Below are positions 46,798 to 56,118 of a stretch of 64,000 nucleotides of DNA, piece after piece. Position numbers and translations under genes: made by a program. The DNA is taken from the NCBI RefSeq assembly GCF_029783845.1, contig NZ_LWID01000001.1:806001-870000 (forward strand), given 5' to 3'. Below the pieces are notes generated by a model. The model searched no databases, was not told the DNA's origin, and saw only the letters and a program-made list of their open reading frames with translations. How positions within the stretch are numbered: position 1 is the stretch's first letter; each line of letters begins with the position of its first letter. Source of the DNA: Volucribacter amazonae. Lineage in GTDB: Bacteria > Pseudomonadota > Gammaproteobacteria > Enterobacterales > Pasteurellaceae.

Positions 46798-47253
46798 TCA
46801 CTCTGTCTTATCATCAAAACTATTAGTTGATTTAGAACCTTTTATAAAACATAAAGATATAATACATATTATTGATAATATAGCGAGTATTGGTCTAAGA
46901 ATAACAACAAATCCATTCTGATCTAAAAATGGAAAGAAAAAGCTTATTACATCGCATAAAAATATAATAATAAACAATAAACTCTCATTAGCTTTTTTAT
47001 CAAAATCATGTATTCTTCTTACAATATGAGAATATTTAATTAAAAGATAAATTCCTGCTATGAAGAGGACTAATAGTAAACTAATCATTAAATCAGAGAA
47101 TGAATTAATATTATGACTCTTTTTGATCATAAATGTAAAAAAGCTAGCTAGCAGTAGAAATAAAATACTTAAAAATGGTAGAAATAAAGTAAAATGTAAT
47201 CTACTAATTCTTCCTTTAAACCCAAAAAGAAACCAAAATACTTTTTTTAACAT
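46798..47253 (-). CDS. DUF805 membrane protein, diverged
   Basis: A 151-residue membrane protein with four hydrophobic segments. It keeps DUF805 marks: FKGRISRLHFTLFLPF near the start, IVRRIHDFDKKANESLLF (RRxHD core) and a C-terminal KGSKSTNSFD. It is AT-rich and diverged from the copies near 30 kb. AAGGAG precedes the ATG at 47253. It is the first gene of the accessory cluster between the two queE copies. Confidence 0.75.
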   Translation of the reverse strand: MLKKVFWFLFGFKGRISRLHFTLFLPFLSILFLLLASFFTFMIKKSHNINSFSDLMISLLLVLFIAGIYLLIKYSHIVRRIHDFDKKANESLLFIIIFLCDVISFFFPFLDQNGFVVILRPILAILSIICIISLCFIKGSKSTNSFDDKTE

Positions 47254-47306
47254 AATTATCCACTCCTTAATTATAACAAATAAAAAATTAGTCTCTGTAT
47301 TTCTAC

Positions 47307-47410
47307 TATAGCCGCTTCAATTTAAAATAAGACAATGCAATATTGAAGACATTACCAAGAATAAAGCAAAGCGTATCAACAACGTATTATTTCAAAATGG
47401 AACGATTACA
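47307..47410. repeat. Correia-like repeat, diverged copy (copy K)
   Basis: About 104 bp. The left end TATAGCCGCTTCAATTTAAA and ATAAGACAA are conserved, the middle has changed (AAGACATTACCAAGAATAAA), and the right end is AATGGAACGATTACA. It stands between two divergent genes of the accessory cluster, in a 343-bp gap that also holds the upstream region of the HTH gene. Confidence 0.75.
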
Positions 47411-47596
47411 ATTTGGTGTAATGAATAAAATTCCTATTTTGATCATTACCGTATTAATCCCTTTTTTAGTAAGCAACTCTAATTTTATTCATCAACTGAA
47501 TAATTAGTTATCATTATATTCCTACAATAGTATTCAGTCAATGCTAAAAATAACCAAAAATTATGCCATAAATGAATAACTAATAAGGAAATAAAC

Positions 47597-47929
47597 ATGG
47601 CACAATTAATATCTACTAACATTGATAAGATAATTGGACAACGAATTCAACAAAAACGTAAGGAATTAGGTTATACGGCAGAAAAACTATCAGAATATGT
47701 AGATATTTCACAACCACAGCTTTCTCGCTATGAAAGAGGTACAAATAAAATTAATATAAGTCATTTAGTTGCAATAGCTAATTTCCTAAGAACACCTATA
47801 AGCTACTTTTTTGTAGGTTGTATAGAAACTGGTGAATGGAATAGTGATGAGCTGGATTTGTATTGGCAACAATTAACACAAGAACAAAAAAAAGCTTTTA
47901 TAAACTTATTAGAAAAAATAAAAAATTAG
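47597..47929 (+). CDS. XRE-family HTH regulator
   Basis: A 110-residue HTH_3 protein: IGQRIQQKRKELGYTAEKLS, EYVDISQPQLSRYERGTNKI (about residues 13-52), then a short C-terminal helix region (LTQEQKKAFINLLEKIKN). A good AATAAGGAAAT site precedes it. It is the only plus-strand gene in this cluster and may control its neighbours. It resembles chromosomal and plasmid-borne regulators rather than an antitoxin; no toxin gene is next to it. Confidence 0.8.
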   Translation: MAQLISTNIDKIIGQRIQQKRKELGYTAEKLSEYVDISQPQLSRYERGTNKINISHLVAIANFLRTPISYFFVGCIETGEWNSDELDLYWQQLTQEQKKAFINLLEKIKN

Positions 47930-47985
47930 CAGCAAATAGATTTTCATTTTTTCACAAAATGAAAATCTATCACTAATAATTAAAT

Positions 47986-48192
47986 TTATAAATAACCTAA
48001 CAGATACATAATACCCCTAATTATCCCAATTATGACTGTTGTAAAATCTAAAACAGCCCAAAGAATTTTGTCTGTCATAAGATCTTTTATTGCTGAATAA
48101 ATAGGTAATATCGCGAAAAGTGTAAATATAACATAAGATAAAACACCAACAATGTTATAGAATATTTCTTTAATATAACTGAACATACGCAT
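47986..48192 (-). CDS. Small membrane protein, two helices
   Basis: A 68-residue hydrophobic protein with segments at about residues 10-32 and 43-66. No known family recognised. The spacing from AGGAG to the first ATG is long (12 bases), and the second ATG, two codons on, is further still. It is 24 bp downstream of the lipoprotein gene on the same strand. Confidence 0.55.
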   Translation of the reverse strand: MRMFSYIKEIFYNIVGVLSYVIFTLFAILPIYSAIKDLMTDKILWAVLDFTTVIIGIIRGIMYLLGYL

Positions 48193-48216
48193 ATTGTTGT
48201 TATACTCCTATCAATG

Positions 48217-48798
48217 TTAATAACTTGTTGTATCGCAAATAACATCACTTCCTAAATTATAACATCTTGTTCGACTTGTTTTTTGTGATCTATTATTTTG
48301 CATTGCTCTATTAAAACGCTCATTATTTCGTTCTAATTTTCGCTGAAATATGGCATTTTCTGCCGCAATTCTTTCTCTATGAGCCTGATTTATAATATCA
48401 TAAGCTTTATGGTATCTAGCTTGAATAACAGAAATATACTCACTTGCTTGGTAATAAGTAAGCTTTTTATCTCTTACCCCTATAATAATTTTATAAAAAT
48501 CTGTATAAAATTCTAACTCAGGGGAAATATGATAAATAGCTTCTAATTGATACACTGTACTTTTAATAATATGAGCTAATTGATTTAAACTAGCTATTTC
48601 TTCTTGGTTTGCATATTGATTTACAGGTTCCAATTTATCAAACATTTTTTGAGCAACATTTATTACATTTTGATGTTTGGCCAATTCTGCATTAGTTTGT
48701 TTTACAACCTCAGTAATACGATTAGGAATGTTATTACTAGCACTAGTACAACCGAATAATCCCCAAATGCATACAAAAATAAAAAATATTGATTTCAT
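48217..48798 (-). CDS. Lipoprotein of unknown function
   Basis: A 193-residue lipoprotein with start ATG 48798 (MKSIFFIFVCIWGLFGC; lipobox LFGC, Cys17). The mature part is helical, with a coiled-coil-like stretch (EVVKQTNAELAKHQNVINVA) and a basic C-terminal region (RERIAAENAIFQRKLERNNE) containing late Cys residues. I recognise no family. The start is 2 bp behind the stop of the small secreted protein gene, so the two are coupled. Confidence 0.65.
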   Translation of the reverse strand: MKSIFFIFVCIWGLFGCTSASNNIPNRITEVVKQTNAELAKHQNVINVAQKMFDKLEPVNQYANQEEIASLNQLAHIIKSTVYQLEAIYHISPELEFYTDFYKIIIGVRDKKLTYYQASEYISVIQARYHKAYDIINQAHRERIAAENAIFQRKLERNNERFNRAMQNNRSQKTSRTRCYNLGSDVICDTTSY

Positions 48799-48800
48799 AG

Positions 48801-49034
48801 TTAATCTTTCCAAACTCCACGCTCTAAATCAACATAAATAATTGATGAGCAAAAACTTTTTCGCACAGTAATGTTAAATTTAAAACCGCCACTACCGCCC
48901 ACAGTATAAATACATCGGCAATAAGGATAACGGCATTCTTGGGAGTCCAAATAAGCACTATCCCAGTTATCAGCATAGACAAAACTAGAAAAGAATAATG
49001 CCATAGATAAAATCATTTTTCTCATTAGATTCAT
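48801..49034 (-). CDS. Small secreted Cys-rich protein
   Basis: A 77-residue protein with a signal peptide (MNLMRKMILSMALFFSSFVY, cleaved after VYA). The mature part is about 56 residues and has four Cys (CRYPYCRCIYTVGG, SFCSS), so disulfides are likely in the periplasm. The ATG at 49034 is 6 bases after AGAGG. No family recognised. Its 3' end is 2 bp from the lipoprotein gene. Confidence 0.6.
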   Translation of the reverse strand: MNLMRKMILSMALFFSSFVYADNWDSAYLDSQECRYPYCRCIYTVGGSGGFKFNITVRKSFCSSIIYVDLERGVWKD

Positions 49035-49182
49035 ATTACCTCTTACAACAACGCAATTATAAATGAATATTTATTTTAAATAATATTCATTTATTGTCAA
49101 TATTGATTTATGTTTTTTATAATGGAGTTTATTAGCTAAGCTGACTACCAACTTCATAGAGTTATTATTGATTAGATAATAT

Positions 49183-49520
49183 TTTAGGAGAGGGCTTTAA
49201 ACCAACGGCTTAAAACCTATTCCACCGCAAATTGATTATATCGCTACCAGCCCCAAACGCTTGTACCAGCATAAATACCGCCAACGCTGTATCCCTTTTG
49301 CTCATGAAGTCCGCATTGTTGCCGATGACAATGTTTTAGCATTTTGTGAACAAATTGAAACACCATTGAAGCCCAGCATTATTACCTCTCCCCTTGTGAA
49401 AACGAGGGCAAAATGAATTTGGAACAAACCATTTACCAATTAGGCTTATTAAACCAACGCCCCAATAAACCTAAATAACAGTTGAGTATTCAAACCCATA
49501 AATTGGTGGGAATGAGGTAA
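49183..49520 (+). pseudogene. Decayed copy of queE
   Basis: Bases 49199-49520 match 46437-46759 of queE with only scattered changes, one single-base deletion (near 49359) and a TGG to TAA change near the end. The stretch before it (GGAGAGGGCTTTAA) looks like the start of queE (GGAGAAGGCTTTAA at 46193), so an internal piece of about 230 bp has been lost. It cannot code for an enzyme. With intact queE it forms direct repeats around the accessory cluster. Confidence 0.85.
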
Positions 49521-49568
49521 ACCAAATAGCTTATTGATATTAATATAAGAATAGTAATGATGAATAAA

Positions 49569-49645
49569 TGGCACGCCCTATTGGATTCGAACCAATGACC
49601 TACGGCTTAGAAGGCCGTTGCTCTATCCAGCTGAGCTAAGGGCGC
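49569..49645 (-). tRNA. tRNA-Arg (anticodon TCT)
   Basis: 77 bases on the minus strand, starting GCGCCCTTAGCTCAGCTGGA. The cloverleaf is complete: acceptor GCGCCCT/AGGGCGT with a terminal G-T pair, D-arm with GCTC/GAGC, anticodon stem CGGCC/GGCCG-type with loop CTTCTAA, T-arm GGTTCGAATCC, and encoded CCA. It reads AGA codons, which are frequent in AT-rich genomes. Confidence 0.95.
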
Positions 49646-49669
49646 ATTTCATTGGGATATTTAGAAAGG

Positions 49670-49746
49670 TGGTCGGCGAGATAGGATTTGAACCTACGAC
49701 CCACTGGTCCCAAACCAGTTGCGCTACCAAGCTGCGCTACTCGCCG
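49670..49746 (-). tRNA. tRNA-Pro (anticodon TGG)
   Basis: 77 bases on the minus strand, starting CGGCGAGTAGCGCAGCTTGG. Acceptor CGGCGAG/CTCGCCG with seven perfect pairs, anticodon loop TTTGGGA, T-arm GGTTCAAATCC and encoded CCA. It lies 24 bp upstream of tRNA-Arg on the same strand, so both are likely one transcript. Confidence 0.95.
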
Positions 49747-49907
49747 ATATGTGATTGATGATTATAAATTTCTTTTCGTGTCAGTCAATCATTTTTTTCT
49801 ATTTTAGGTTTGAACGGTTAAATTTATTTCAATTAGTCTTACATTTCCCGCTATTTTCTGACAGAATAAGCACGCAAAAAATTTCTTGTTCAAATAAAGG
49901 TATCAGT

Positions 49908-50762
49908 ATGACCGCAAAAATTATTTCAGGTACAGAATTAGCGAAAAATATTAAATCACAGATTGCGGATAAAATTCGTAATTATGTTACACAAGGTAAG
50001 CGAGCGCCCGGGTTGGCGGTTATTTTAGTGGGGGCAGATCCTGCCTCACAGGTTTATGTGGGAAGTAAGCGTAAAAGCTGTGCAGAAATTGGTATTGAAT
50101 CAAAATCCTATGATTTACCCGAACAAACCTCTGAAGCAGAGTTATTAGAGTTAATTGATAAATTAAATCAAGATAATCAAGTTGATGGCATTTTAGTGCA
50201 ATTACCTTTACCAGCCCATATTGATACCACCAAGGTGATTGAACGCATTGCCCCAAATAAAGATGTGGACGGCTTTCACCCTTATAATGTTGGGCGGTTA
50301 TGTCAGCGTATTCCTGTGCTACGTGCTTGCACCCCTTATGGGATTATGAAGTTATTAGCCACCACAGGCGTGGATTTGCATGGGCAGCACGCGGTGATTG
50401 TGGGGGCATCTAATATTGTCGGTCGTCCAATGGCGTTAGAGCTTTTATTAGCTGGGGCAACGGTAACGGTAACCCATAAATTTACTCAAGATTTAGAATC
50501 CTATGTACGTCAAGCGGATATTTTAGTGGTGGCTGTGGGCAAAGCGAAGTTTATTGCTGGGGAATGGATTAAACCGAATGCCATTGTGATTGATGTGGGC
50601 ATTAATCGTGTTGAGGGCAAATTATTGGGCGATGTGGATTTTGAACAAGCACAACAACGAGCCAGTTTTATTACCCCTGTACCGGGTGGGGTTGGTCCAA
50701 TGACGGTGGCAATGTTAATGGAAAATACTTTATTGGCGTATGAACGCCACCAAAATCTATAA
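49908..50762 (+). CDS. folD: Methylene-THF dehydrogenase / methenyl-THF cyclohydrolase
   Basis: Bifunctional one-carbon enzyme that interconverts 5,10-methylene-, methenyl- and 10-formyl-tetrahydrofolate. The 284-residue protein has catalytic YVGSKRKSC (Tyr and Lys), the QLPLPAHI signature, NADP-site [11 protein letters not shown] and the C-terminal [18 protein letters not shown] 49908 is chosen (AAAGGTATCAGT before it); the upstream in-frame ATG is in non-coding sequence. Divergent from the tRNA pair. Confidence 0.95.
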   Translation: MTAKIISGTELAKNIKSQIADKIRNYVTQGKRAPGLAVILVGADPASQVYVGSKRKSCAEIGIESKSYDLPEQTSEAELLELIDKLNQDNQVDGILVQLPLPAHIDTTKVIERIAPNKDVDGFHPYNVGRLCQRIPVLRACTPYGIMKLLATTGVDLHGQHAVIVGASNIVGRPMALELLLAGATVTVTHKFTQDLESYVRQADILVVAVGKAKFIAGEWIKPNAIVIDVGINRVEGKLLGDVDFEQAQQRASFITPVPGGVGPMTVAMLMENTLLAYERHQNL

Positions 50763-50781
50763 TGAATAATGATTCCACTTT

Positions 50782-50808
50782 AAAAGGGGATTAATATTCC
50801 CCTTTTTA
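50782..50808 (+). terminator. Terminator after folD
   Basis: Arms AAAAGGGGA (50782-50790) and TCCCCTTTT (50798-50806), loop TTAATAT, T-run overlapping the right arm and beyond. Confidence 0.85.
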
Positions 50809-50868
50809 TATAGACCCAATTCTCTTGATATAAAAATTTAAACAAAAATTCATTGCTTTAAAATAATA

Positions 50869-50891
50869 TTTATGCAAAATATTAGCATAAA
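50869..50891. promoter_or_regulatory. Dyad in the arg promoter region
   Basis: TTTATGC and GCATAAA form a perfect 7-base dyad with a 9-base AT-rich centre, 22 bp before argC. ArgR boxes are AT-rich palindromes with TGAAT/ATTCA-like ends, so this may be an operator, but the match to that consensus is weak. Confidence 0.35.
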
Positions 50892-50912
50892 TAATCAATT
50901 TAAGGGGCGTTT

Positions 50913-51929
50913 ATGCTAAATGCAATCATTATCGGAGCAAGTGGTTATACAGGGGCGGAATTAGCCAGAATTTTGCTTTCTCACCCTTATTTTCATTTGC
51001 AAGGACTTTATGTATCCAGCCAGAGTGCGGATGCAAATCGAAATATCTCTGAATTATATCCGCAACTGAAACAGGTAGTGGATTTGCCTTTATTGCCGTT
51101 GCCCGATTCAACGGAAAAACTGACCGCACTTGCGGAAAATGTGGATTTAGTCTTTTTAGCTACGGCACACGAAGTCAGCCACGATCTTGCCCCTATTTTT
51201 TTGCAAGCAAATTGTCAAGTTTTTGATTTATCTGGGGCATATCGGGTTAATAATAGCGACTTTTATCGCCAGTTTTATGGCTTTGAGCATCAATATCCCG
51301 ATTTATTAGCTAAGGCAGTATATGGTTTAGCGGAGTGGAATGCGGAACAAATTAAGCAAGCAGATTTAATTGCTGTCCCAGGTTGTTATCCTACGGTTTC
51401 TCAGCTTTGTTTAAAGCCCCTGATTGAAAATCAGCTGTTAGATTTAACCCAATTACCGATTATCAATGCGGTCAGTGGCGTGAGTGGTGCGGGGCGTAAA
51501 GCCAGTTTAACCAGCAGTTTCTGTGAAGTGAGCTTACAGCCTTATGGCGTGTTTCATCATCGTCATCAACCTGAAATCGCGACACACCTTGGTACCGACG
51601 TGATTTTTACCCCACATTTAGGCAATTTTAAACGTGGCATTTTGGCGACAATTACCGCAAAATTACAACCTCAGATTGATGAACAGCAAGTTTACGCCTG
51701 TTATCAACAATATTATGAAGACAAACCCTTGGTTCGTTTGTATTCACAAGGCTTGCCAAGCATTAAAGCCGTTGAATTTAGCCCTTATTGCGATATTGGT
51801 TTTGCTTGTCATCAAGGACATATTATCGTTGTGGGGGCAGAAGATAATTTACTCAAAGGGGCGGCAGCACAAGCGGTGCAATGTGCCAATATTCGTTATA
51901 ATTTAGCGGAAACAACAGGATTAATTTAA
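50913..51929 (+). CDS. argC: N-acetyl-gamma-glutamyl-phosphate reductase
   Basis: Third step of arginine synthesis, NADPH-dependent reduction of N-acetylglutamyl-phosphate. The 338-residue protein starts with the nucleotide-binding [14 protein letters not shown] and has the catalytic Cys in AVPGCYPT (about residue 154). A good AAGGGGC site. It overlaps argB by 1 bp. A Hin-type uptake core is in the gene near 51123. Confidence 0.95.
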   Translation: MLNAIIIGASGYTGAELARILLSHPYFHLQGLYVSSQSADANRNISELYPQLKQVVDLPLLPLPDSTEKLTALAENVDLVFLATAHEVSHDLAPIFLQANCQVFDLSGAYRVNNSDFYRQFYGFEHQYPDLLAKAVYGLAEWNAEQIKQADLIAVPGCYPTVSQLCLKPLIENQLLDLTQLPIINAVSGVSGAGRKASLTSSFCEVSLQPYGVFHHRHQPEIATHLGTDVIFTPHLGNFKRGILATITAKLQPQIDEQQVYACYQQYYEDKPLVRLYSQGLPSIKAVEFSPYCDIGFACHQGHIIVVGAEDNLLKGAAAQAVQCANIRYNLAETTGLI

Positions 51930-52702
51930 TGAAACCATTAGTCATTAAAGTCGGCGGTGCATTATTAGATACAGCACAAGCAATAGACAATTTATTCAAT
52001 GCCTTGGCAAAATATATGCAGAACAATGCCCGCCAAATCGTGATTGTGCATGGTGGCGGTTGCGTGGTTGATGATTTATTACAACAGCTTAACTTACCAG
52101 TGCAGAAAAAAAATGGCTTGCGAATTACACCAAGCTCACAAATTGAAGTGATTGTTGGGGCATTGGCAGGTATCGCCAATAAAAAACTGGTGGCACAAGC
52201 CAGCAAAGCTCAACTTAATCCCGTAGGGCTGAGCTTAGCCGATGGCAATATGACCCAAGCGGAAGTTTTCGATCCTGAATTGGGACACGTTGCGAATGTC
52301 TTTGGCAAAGACAACAAATTATTATTGAATTTATTACAACACCATTTTTTACCCATTATCAGTTCCATTGCGGTTGATAAAAATGGAATATTGATGAATG
52401 TGAACGCCGATCAAGCCGCCACAGCGATTGCACAACTGCTCGATGCGGATTTATTATTGTTATCCGATGTTGATGGCGTGCTTAATCAAGATAAACAATT
52501 ATTGAACGAATTAACCAGCCAACAAATCGATCAGCTTATTCAACAGCAAGTGATTACGGACGGAATGATTGTCAAAGTCAATGCTGCTTTAGCGGCGGCA
52601 ACTACATTACAACGTGGCGTGCGTATTGCCAGCTGGAAAAATGCTGAAAAACTGACCGCACTTTTTGCGGGCGAACAAATTGGCACAACCATTAAACCTT
52701 AA
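51929..52702 (+). CDS. argB: N-acetylglutamate kinase
   Basis: Second step of arginine synthesis. The 257-residue protein has the phosphate-binding KVGGALLDT (about residue 6) and VIVHGGGCVVDDLL, plus INADQAA-like VNADQAATAIAQLL and the LLLLSDVDGVL motif of amino-acid kinases. Short form, like the arginine-insensitive E. coli enzyme. Start overlaps the argC stop (TAATG). Confidence 0.94.
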   Translation: MKPLVIKVGGALLDTAQAIDNLFNALAKYMQNNARQIVIVHGGGCVVDDLLQQLNLPVQKKNGLRITPSSQIEVIVGALAGIANKKLVAQASKAQLNPVGLSLADGNMTQAEVFDPELGHVANVFGKDNKLLLNLLQHHFLPIISSIAVDKNGILMNVNADQAATAIAQLLDADLLLLSDVDGVLNQDKQLLNELTSQQIDQLIQQQVITDGMIVKVNAALAAATTLQRGVRIASWKNAEKLTALFAGEQIGTTIKP

Positions 52703-52720
52703 TAACGAGAGAGAAAAAAT

Positions 52721-54094
52721 ATGGCACTTTGGGGTGGACGTTTTACACAACCAGCAGATCAACGTTTTAAAGCCTTCAACGATTCTTTACGCTTTGATTA
52801 TCGCTTAGCGGAGCAAGATATTGATGGCTCTATTGGCTGGTCAAAAGCCTTAGTTAGCGTGGGCGTATTAACGCAAGAGGAACAACAACAGCTAGAACAG
52901 GCTTTACAACAATTAAAACAAGAAGTCTTGCAACAACCTGAAATGATTTTGCAAGATGATGCCGAAGATATTCATAGCTGGGTAGAAAGTAAGCTCATTG
53001 ATAAAGTAGGTAGCTTAGGCAAAAAATTACACACAGGGCGCAGCCGTAATGACCAAGTGGCGGTTGATATCAAACTTTGGTGTAAACAGCAAATTACCCT
53101 ATTACAAAAATCCTTACGCCAATTACAAAGTAAATTAGTGGAAACCGCCGAGCAAAATCAACAATCCGTTATGCCCGGTTATACCCACTTACAACGAGCC
53201 CAGCCGATTACCTTTGCTCATTGGTGTATGGCGTATGTGGAAATGCTAGAACGAGATTATAGCCGTCTTACTGATGCTTACCAACGGCTAGATAGTTGTC
53301 CACTGGGTAGCGGGGCGTTGGCTGGAACTGCTTATGCCATTGATCGTGAACAATTAGCCAAAGATCTCGGTTTTGCCACTGCCACCCGCAACAGCTTAGA
53401 CAGCGTATCGGATCGTGATCATATTATTGAGTTATTATCCACTGCCTCATTAAGTATGGTACACCTTTCTCGCTTTGCGGAAGATATGATTATTTTCAAC
53501 AGTGGCGAAGCAAATTTTGTGGAATTATCCGATCGGGTTACTTCAGGTTCATCATTAATGCCACAAAAGAAAAACCCTGATGCCTGTGAGTTAATTCGTG
53601 GTAAAGTGGGACGTGTAGTGGGCGCATTGACAGGTATGTTGATGACAGTAAAAGGCTTGCCATTAGCCTATAACAAAGATATGCAAGAAGACAAAGAGGG
53701 CATTTTTGATGCCTTAGACACTTGGCACGATTGTTTAGATATGGCGACCTTAGTGTTAGAGGATATTAAAGTCAATGTAGAACGCACTCGCAATGCCGCC
53801 CTCAAAGGCTATTCAAATGCCACTGAATTAGCGGATTATTTAGTGGCAAAAGGCGTACCATTTCGTGATTCTCATCATATTGTCGGCGAAACAGTGGTTT
53901 ATGCCATTGAACAGGGCAAAGCCCTCGAACAGCTTACAATCCCAGAGTTTAGACAATTTAGCCAAGTGGTTGGCGATGACGTCTATGAAATTCTTTCGCT
54001 ACAATCTTGTTTAGACAAACGTTGTGCCAAAGGTGGCGTTTCCCCACAACGTGTCGCCGAAGCCATTGCAGAGGCGAAAGCGAGATTAGTTTAA
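52721..54094 (+). CDS. argH: Argininosuccinate lyase
   Basis: Last step of arginine synthesis: splits argininosuccinate into arginine and fumarate. The 457-residue enzyme starts [16 protein letters not shown] and has the fumarase-superfamily signature [12 protein letters not shown] (about residue 280) with the flexible serine loop. It follows argB by 18 bp. The organism therefore has at least part of the arginine pathway; argA, argD, argF and argG are not in this window. Confidence 0.96.
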   Translation: MALWGGRFTQPADQRFKAFNDSLRFDYRLAEQDIDGSIGWSKALVSVGVLTQEEQQQLEQALQQLKQEVLQQPEMILQDDAEDIHSWVESKLIDKVGSLGKKLHTGRSRNDQVAVDIKLWCKQQITLLQKSLRQLQSKLVETAEQNQQSVMPGYTHLQRAQPITFAHWCMAYVEMLERDYSRLTDAYQRLDSCPLGSGALAGTAYAIDREQLAKDLGFATATRNSLDSVSDRDHIIELLSTASLSMVHLSRFAEDMIIFNSGEANFVELSDRVTSGSSLMPQKKNPDACELIRGKVGRVVGALTGMLMTVKGLPLAYNKDMQEDKEGIFDALDTWHDCLDMATLVLEDIKVNVERTRNAALKGYSNATELADYLVAKGVPFRDSHHIVGETVVYAIEQGKALEQLTIPEFRQFSQVVGDDVYEILSLQSCLDKRCAKGGVSPQRVAEAIAEAKARLV

Positions 54095-54104
54095 TTTGTT
54101 AGGT

Positions 54105-54145
54105 AAAGTGCGGTGTAAAAATAAAAAATTTTACACCGCACTTTT
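54105..54145. terminator. Paired uptake sequences as bidirectional terminator
   Basis: AAAGTGCGGTGTAAAA (54105-54120) and TTTTACACCGCACTTT (54129-54144) are perfect complements around a short AT loop, with T-runs on both strands. It lies between the convergent genes argH and the ABC exporter gene. Confidence 0.9.
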
Positions 54146-54150
54146 CTTCA

Positions 54151-55929
54151 TTAAATTAACCGCCAACTTTTATCAGCCTCAATCACTAAACGCTGTTGGT
54201 GATAAGCAAACAAGGTTGAGCGATGACCGACACTGATAATGGTGGTGTGAGGTAAGGCTTGTTTTAGTAAACGATACATTGCGTCTTCTAACCCCTCGTC
54301 CATACTGGCACTGGCTTCATCTAAAAATGCCACCTTAGGTTTATGCAATAATAAACGGGCAAAGGCTAAACGTTGCTGTTCCCCTAAGGATAACACCCTT
54401 GTCCAATCGTTTTCTTGATTTAATTTATCGGTTAAATGCCCTAGTTGCACAGCCTTGAGTAGCTCAATTTCTTGATGAAAAGTGTGTTGTTCAGGGGCGG
54501 CGTTAGGATAATGCAAAGCGTCTAAGAGTTTGCCCTGTGGCAAATAAGGTTTTTGTGAAAGGAAAAGCACATCGTCAGGACGAGCGATTTTTCCTTCTGA
54601 ATAAGGCCATAAGCCTGCGATAGTACGCAATAAGGTAGTTTTCCCTACCCCTGATGCACCACTAATTAGCACTGAACTACCTGCGGGGAAAGTGGCATTT
54701 AGCTGATGAATAAGGGGTTCCCCATTGGGTGAATTAATACTCAGTTGCTCAAAAATCACATCACTTGGGTGTGATTGAATATGGGTTTTTGATACTTTGG
54801 TGGAAACATTAATGGCATTTTCAAAGCCTGTTAAACGGTCTAATGTAGCTTTGTATTCCGCAAAGGTATCGTACACATTACGAAAATAAGACAGGTTACT
54901 ATGTAAACGCCCAAATACCTGTATGGTTTGCATTAAATCGCCCAGCTTAATTTGCTTTTCAAAATAACGTCCAATTTGAATTAAAAATGGGAAGACCACA
55001 GAAATTTGGCTAACGATTAAGTTAAACCCCGAAAATTTTAAGGTTCTAAATACAATCGCCCACATATTTTTAATGACTTGGCTAAATTGGCGGTATAACA
55101 GATTTTTTTCCGCTTTTTCGCCCGCATAAAAAGCAATACTTTCCGCATATTCACGTACCCGAATAAGGGAATAACGGTAATTTGCATTTAATTTTTCGTT
55201 TAAGAAACTTAAACTAATTAAGGGGCGTCCTAACCAAAATGCAATAACAGTGCTTACTAACACATAACTAAACACTAAAAATACCATCATATGGGGAATT
55301 TCAATGCCGAATAATTGCATTGAGCCAGATAAGCCCCAGAGCAAAATGGTAAAGGAAATAATTGACGTAACCGCACTAATCACCCCTGTGGATAAAGACA
55401 AGGTAAATTTTACATAAGATTGAACATCTTGTTGAATACGTTGATCAGGGTTATCTAATAAATTAAAAACTTGTTGTGATTTATAATAAGCCTGATTGGC
55501 TAGCCATTTATCCAATAAATTTTTATTTAGCCATTCAATCCAATTTATGGAAAAACGTTGTTCACAATAATAACTAAACAAGGCATTGGTAACACTAATG
55601 CCCGCAATAAAACAGAAAATCCCCATTTGATACCAAAATGCTTGTTCATCAAAATCTTGCAAAGCACTGTATAAATTATTATACCAATTTGAGGCGATAA
55701 GGCTGACACGCACTTCTAACAGGGTTAAACCCACAATAAACAGAAAGAATAAAATCGGTTTAATGCTACGTTTCGGCGAAATATAGCCTTTTGCCATTGA
55801 CCAAAACTGTTTTGCCCAGTTGGTGGTTTTGACCAAAATAAACACAGCAAAGGAAAAAACCAATGCGGTAATGGCTAAGTTGCGTAAAATCCAAAGTAAT
55901 GAGGTAATAATTTCTGTTTGCCAATCCAT
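54151..55929 (-). CDS. YddA/SbmA-type ABC transporter (fused membrane and ATPase)
   Basis: A 592-residue inner-membrane protein: an SbmA/BacA-like transmembrane domain in the first 330 residues (about six helices), then an ATPase domain with Walker A LISGASGVGKTTLL (about residue 420), the short signature LSLGEQQRLAFARLL, Walker B VAFLDEASASMDE and the switch His in SVGHRS. This is the YddA-like family, with a homologue in H. influenzae next to a yidE homologue, as here. Its substrate is unknown; vitamin B12- or peptide-type substrates are reported for relatives. Confidence 0.82.
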   Translation of the reverse strand: MDWQTEIITSLLWILRNLAITALVFSFAVFILVKTTNWAKQFWSMAKGYISPKRSIKPILFFLFIVGLTLLEVRVSLIASNWYNNLYSALQDFDEQAFWYQMGIFCFIAGISVTNALFSYYCEQRFSINWIEWLNKNLLDKWLANQAYYKSQQVFNLLDNPDQRIQQDVQSYVKFTLSLSTGVISAVTSIISFTILLWGLSGSMQLFGIEIPHMMVFLVFSYVLVSTVIAFWLGRPLISLSFLNEKLNANYRYSLIRVREYAESIAFYAGEKAEKNLLYRQFSQVIKNMWAIVFRTLKFSGFNLIVSQISVVFPFLIQIGRYFEKQIKLGDLMQTIQVFGRLHSNLSYFRNVYDTFAEYKATLDRLTGFENAINVSTKVSKTHIQSHPSDVIFEQLSINSPNGEPLIHQLNATFPAGSSVLISGASGVGKTTLLRTIAGLWPYSEGKIARPDDVLFLSQKPYLPQGKLLDALHYPNAAPEQHTFHQEIELLKAVQLGHLTDKLNQENDWTRVLSLGEQQRLAFARLLLHKPKVAFLDEASASMDEGLEDAMYRLLKQALPHTTIISVGHRSTLFAYHQQRLVIEADKSWRLI

Positions 55930-56118
55930 ATTTTCTATAATCTTTATTGAAATGTGTGGTGCATATTGTTGTTAAATTTTGGTTATGTTGCAAGCAAATT
56001 TCGCCACCCTTGCCAAATATTTTTTTAAGTTTTGTACAAAAGTTTGAACTAGTGCAGGTTTTTGTGATTTTTTACTTGCTATAATTTTGCTCAGTAAATT
56101 TCATTTAAGGGCTTATTT

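Noticed and set aside
46798..49034. Toxin-antitoxin or restriction-type defence system
   Set aside because: An HTH gene is present but no adjacent toxin fold, nuclease, methylase or ATPase could be recognised.
49183..49520. Second functional queE
   Set aside because: The radical SAM Cys region is deleted, and a frameshift and stop are present.
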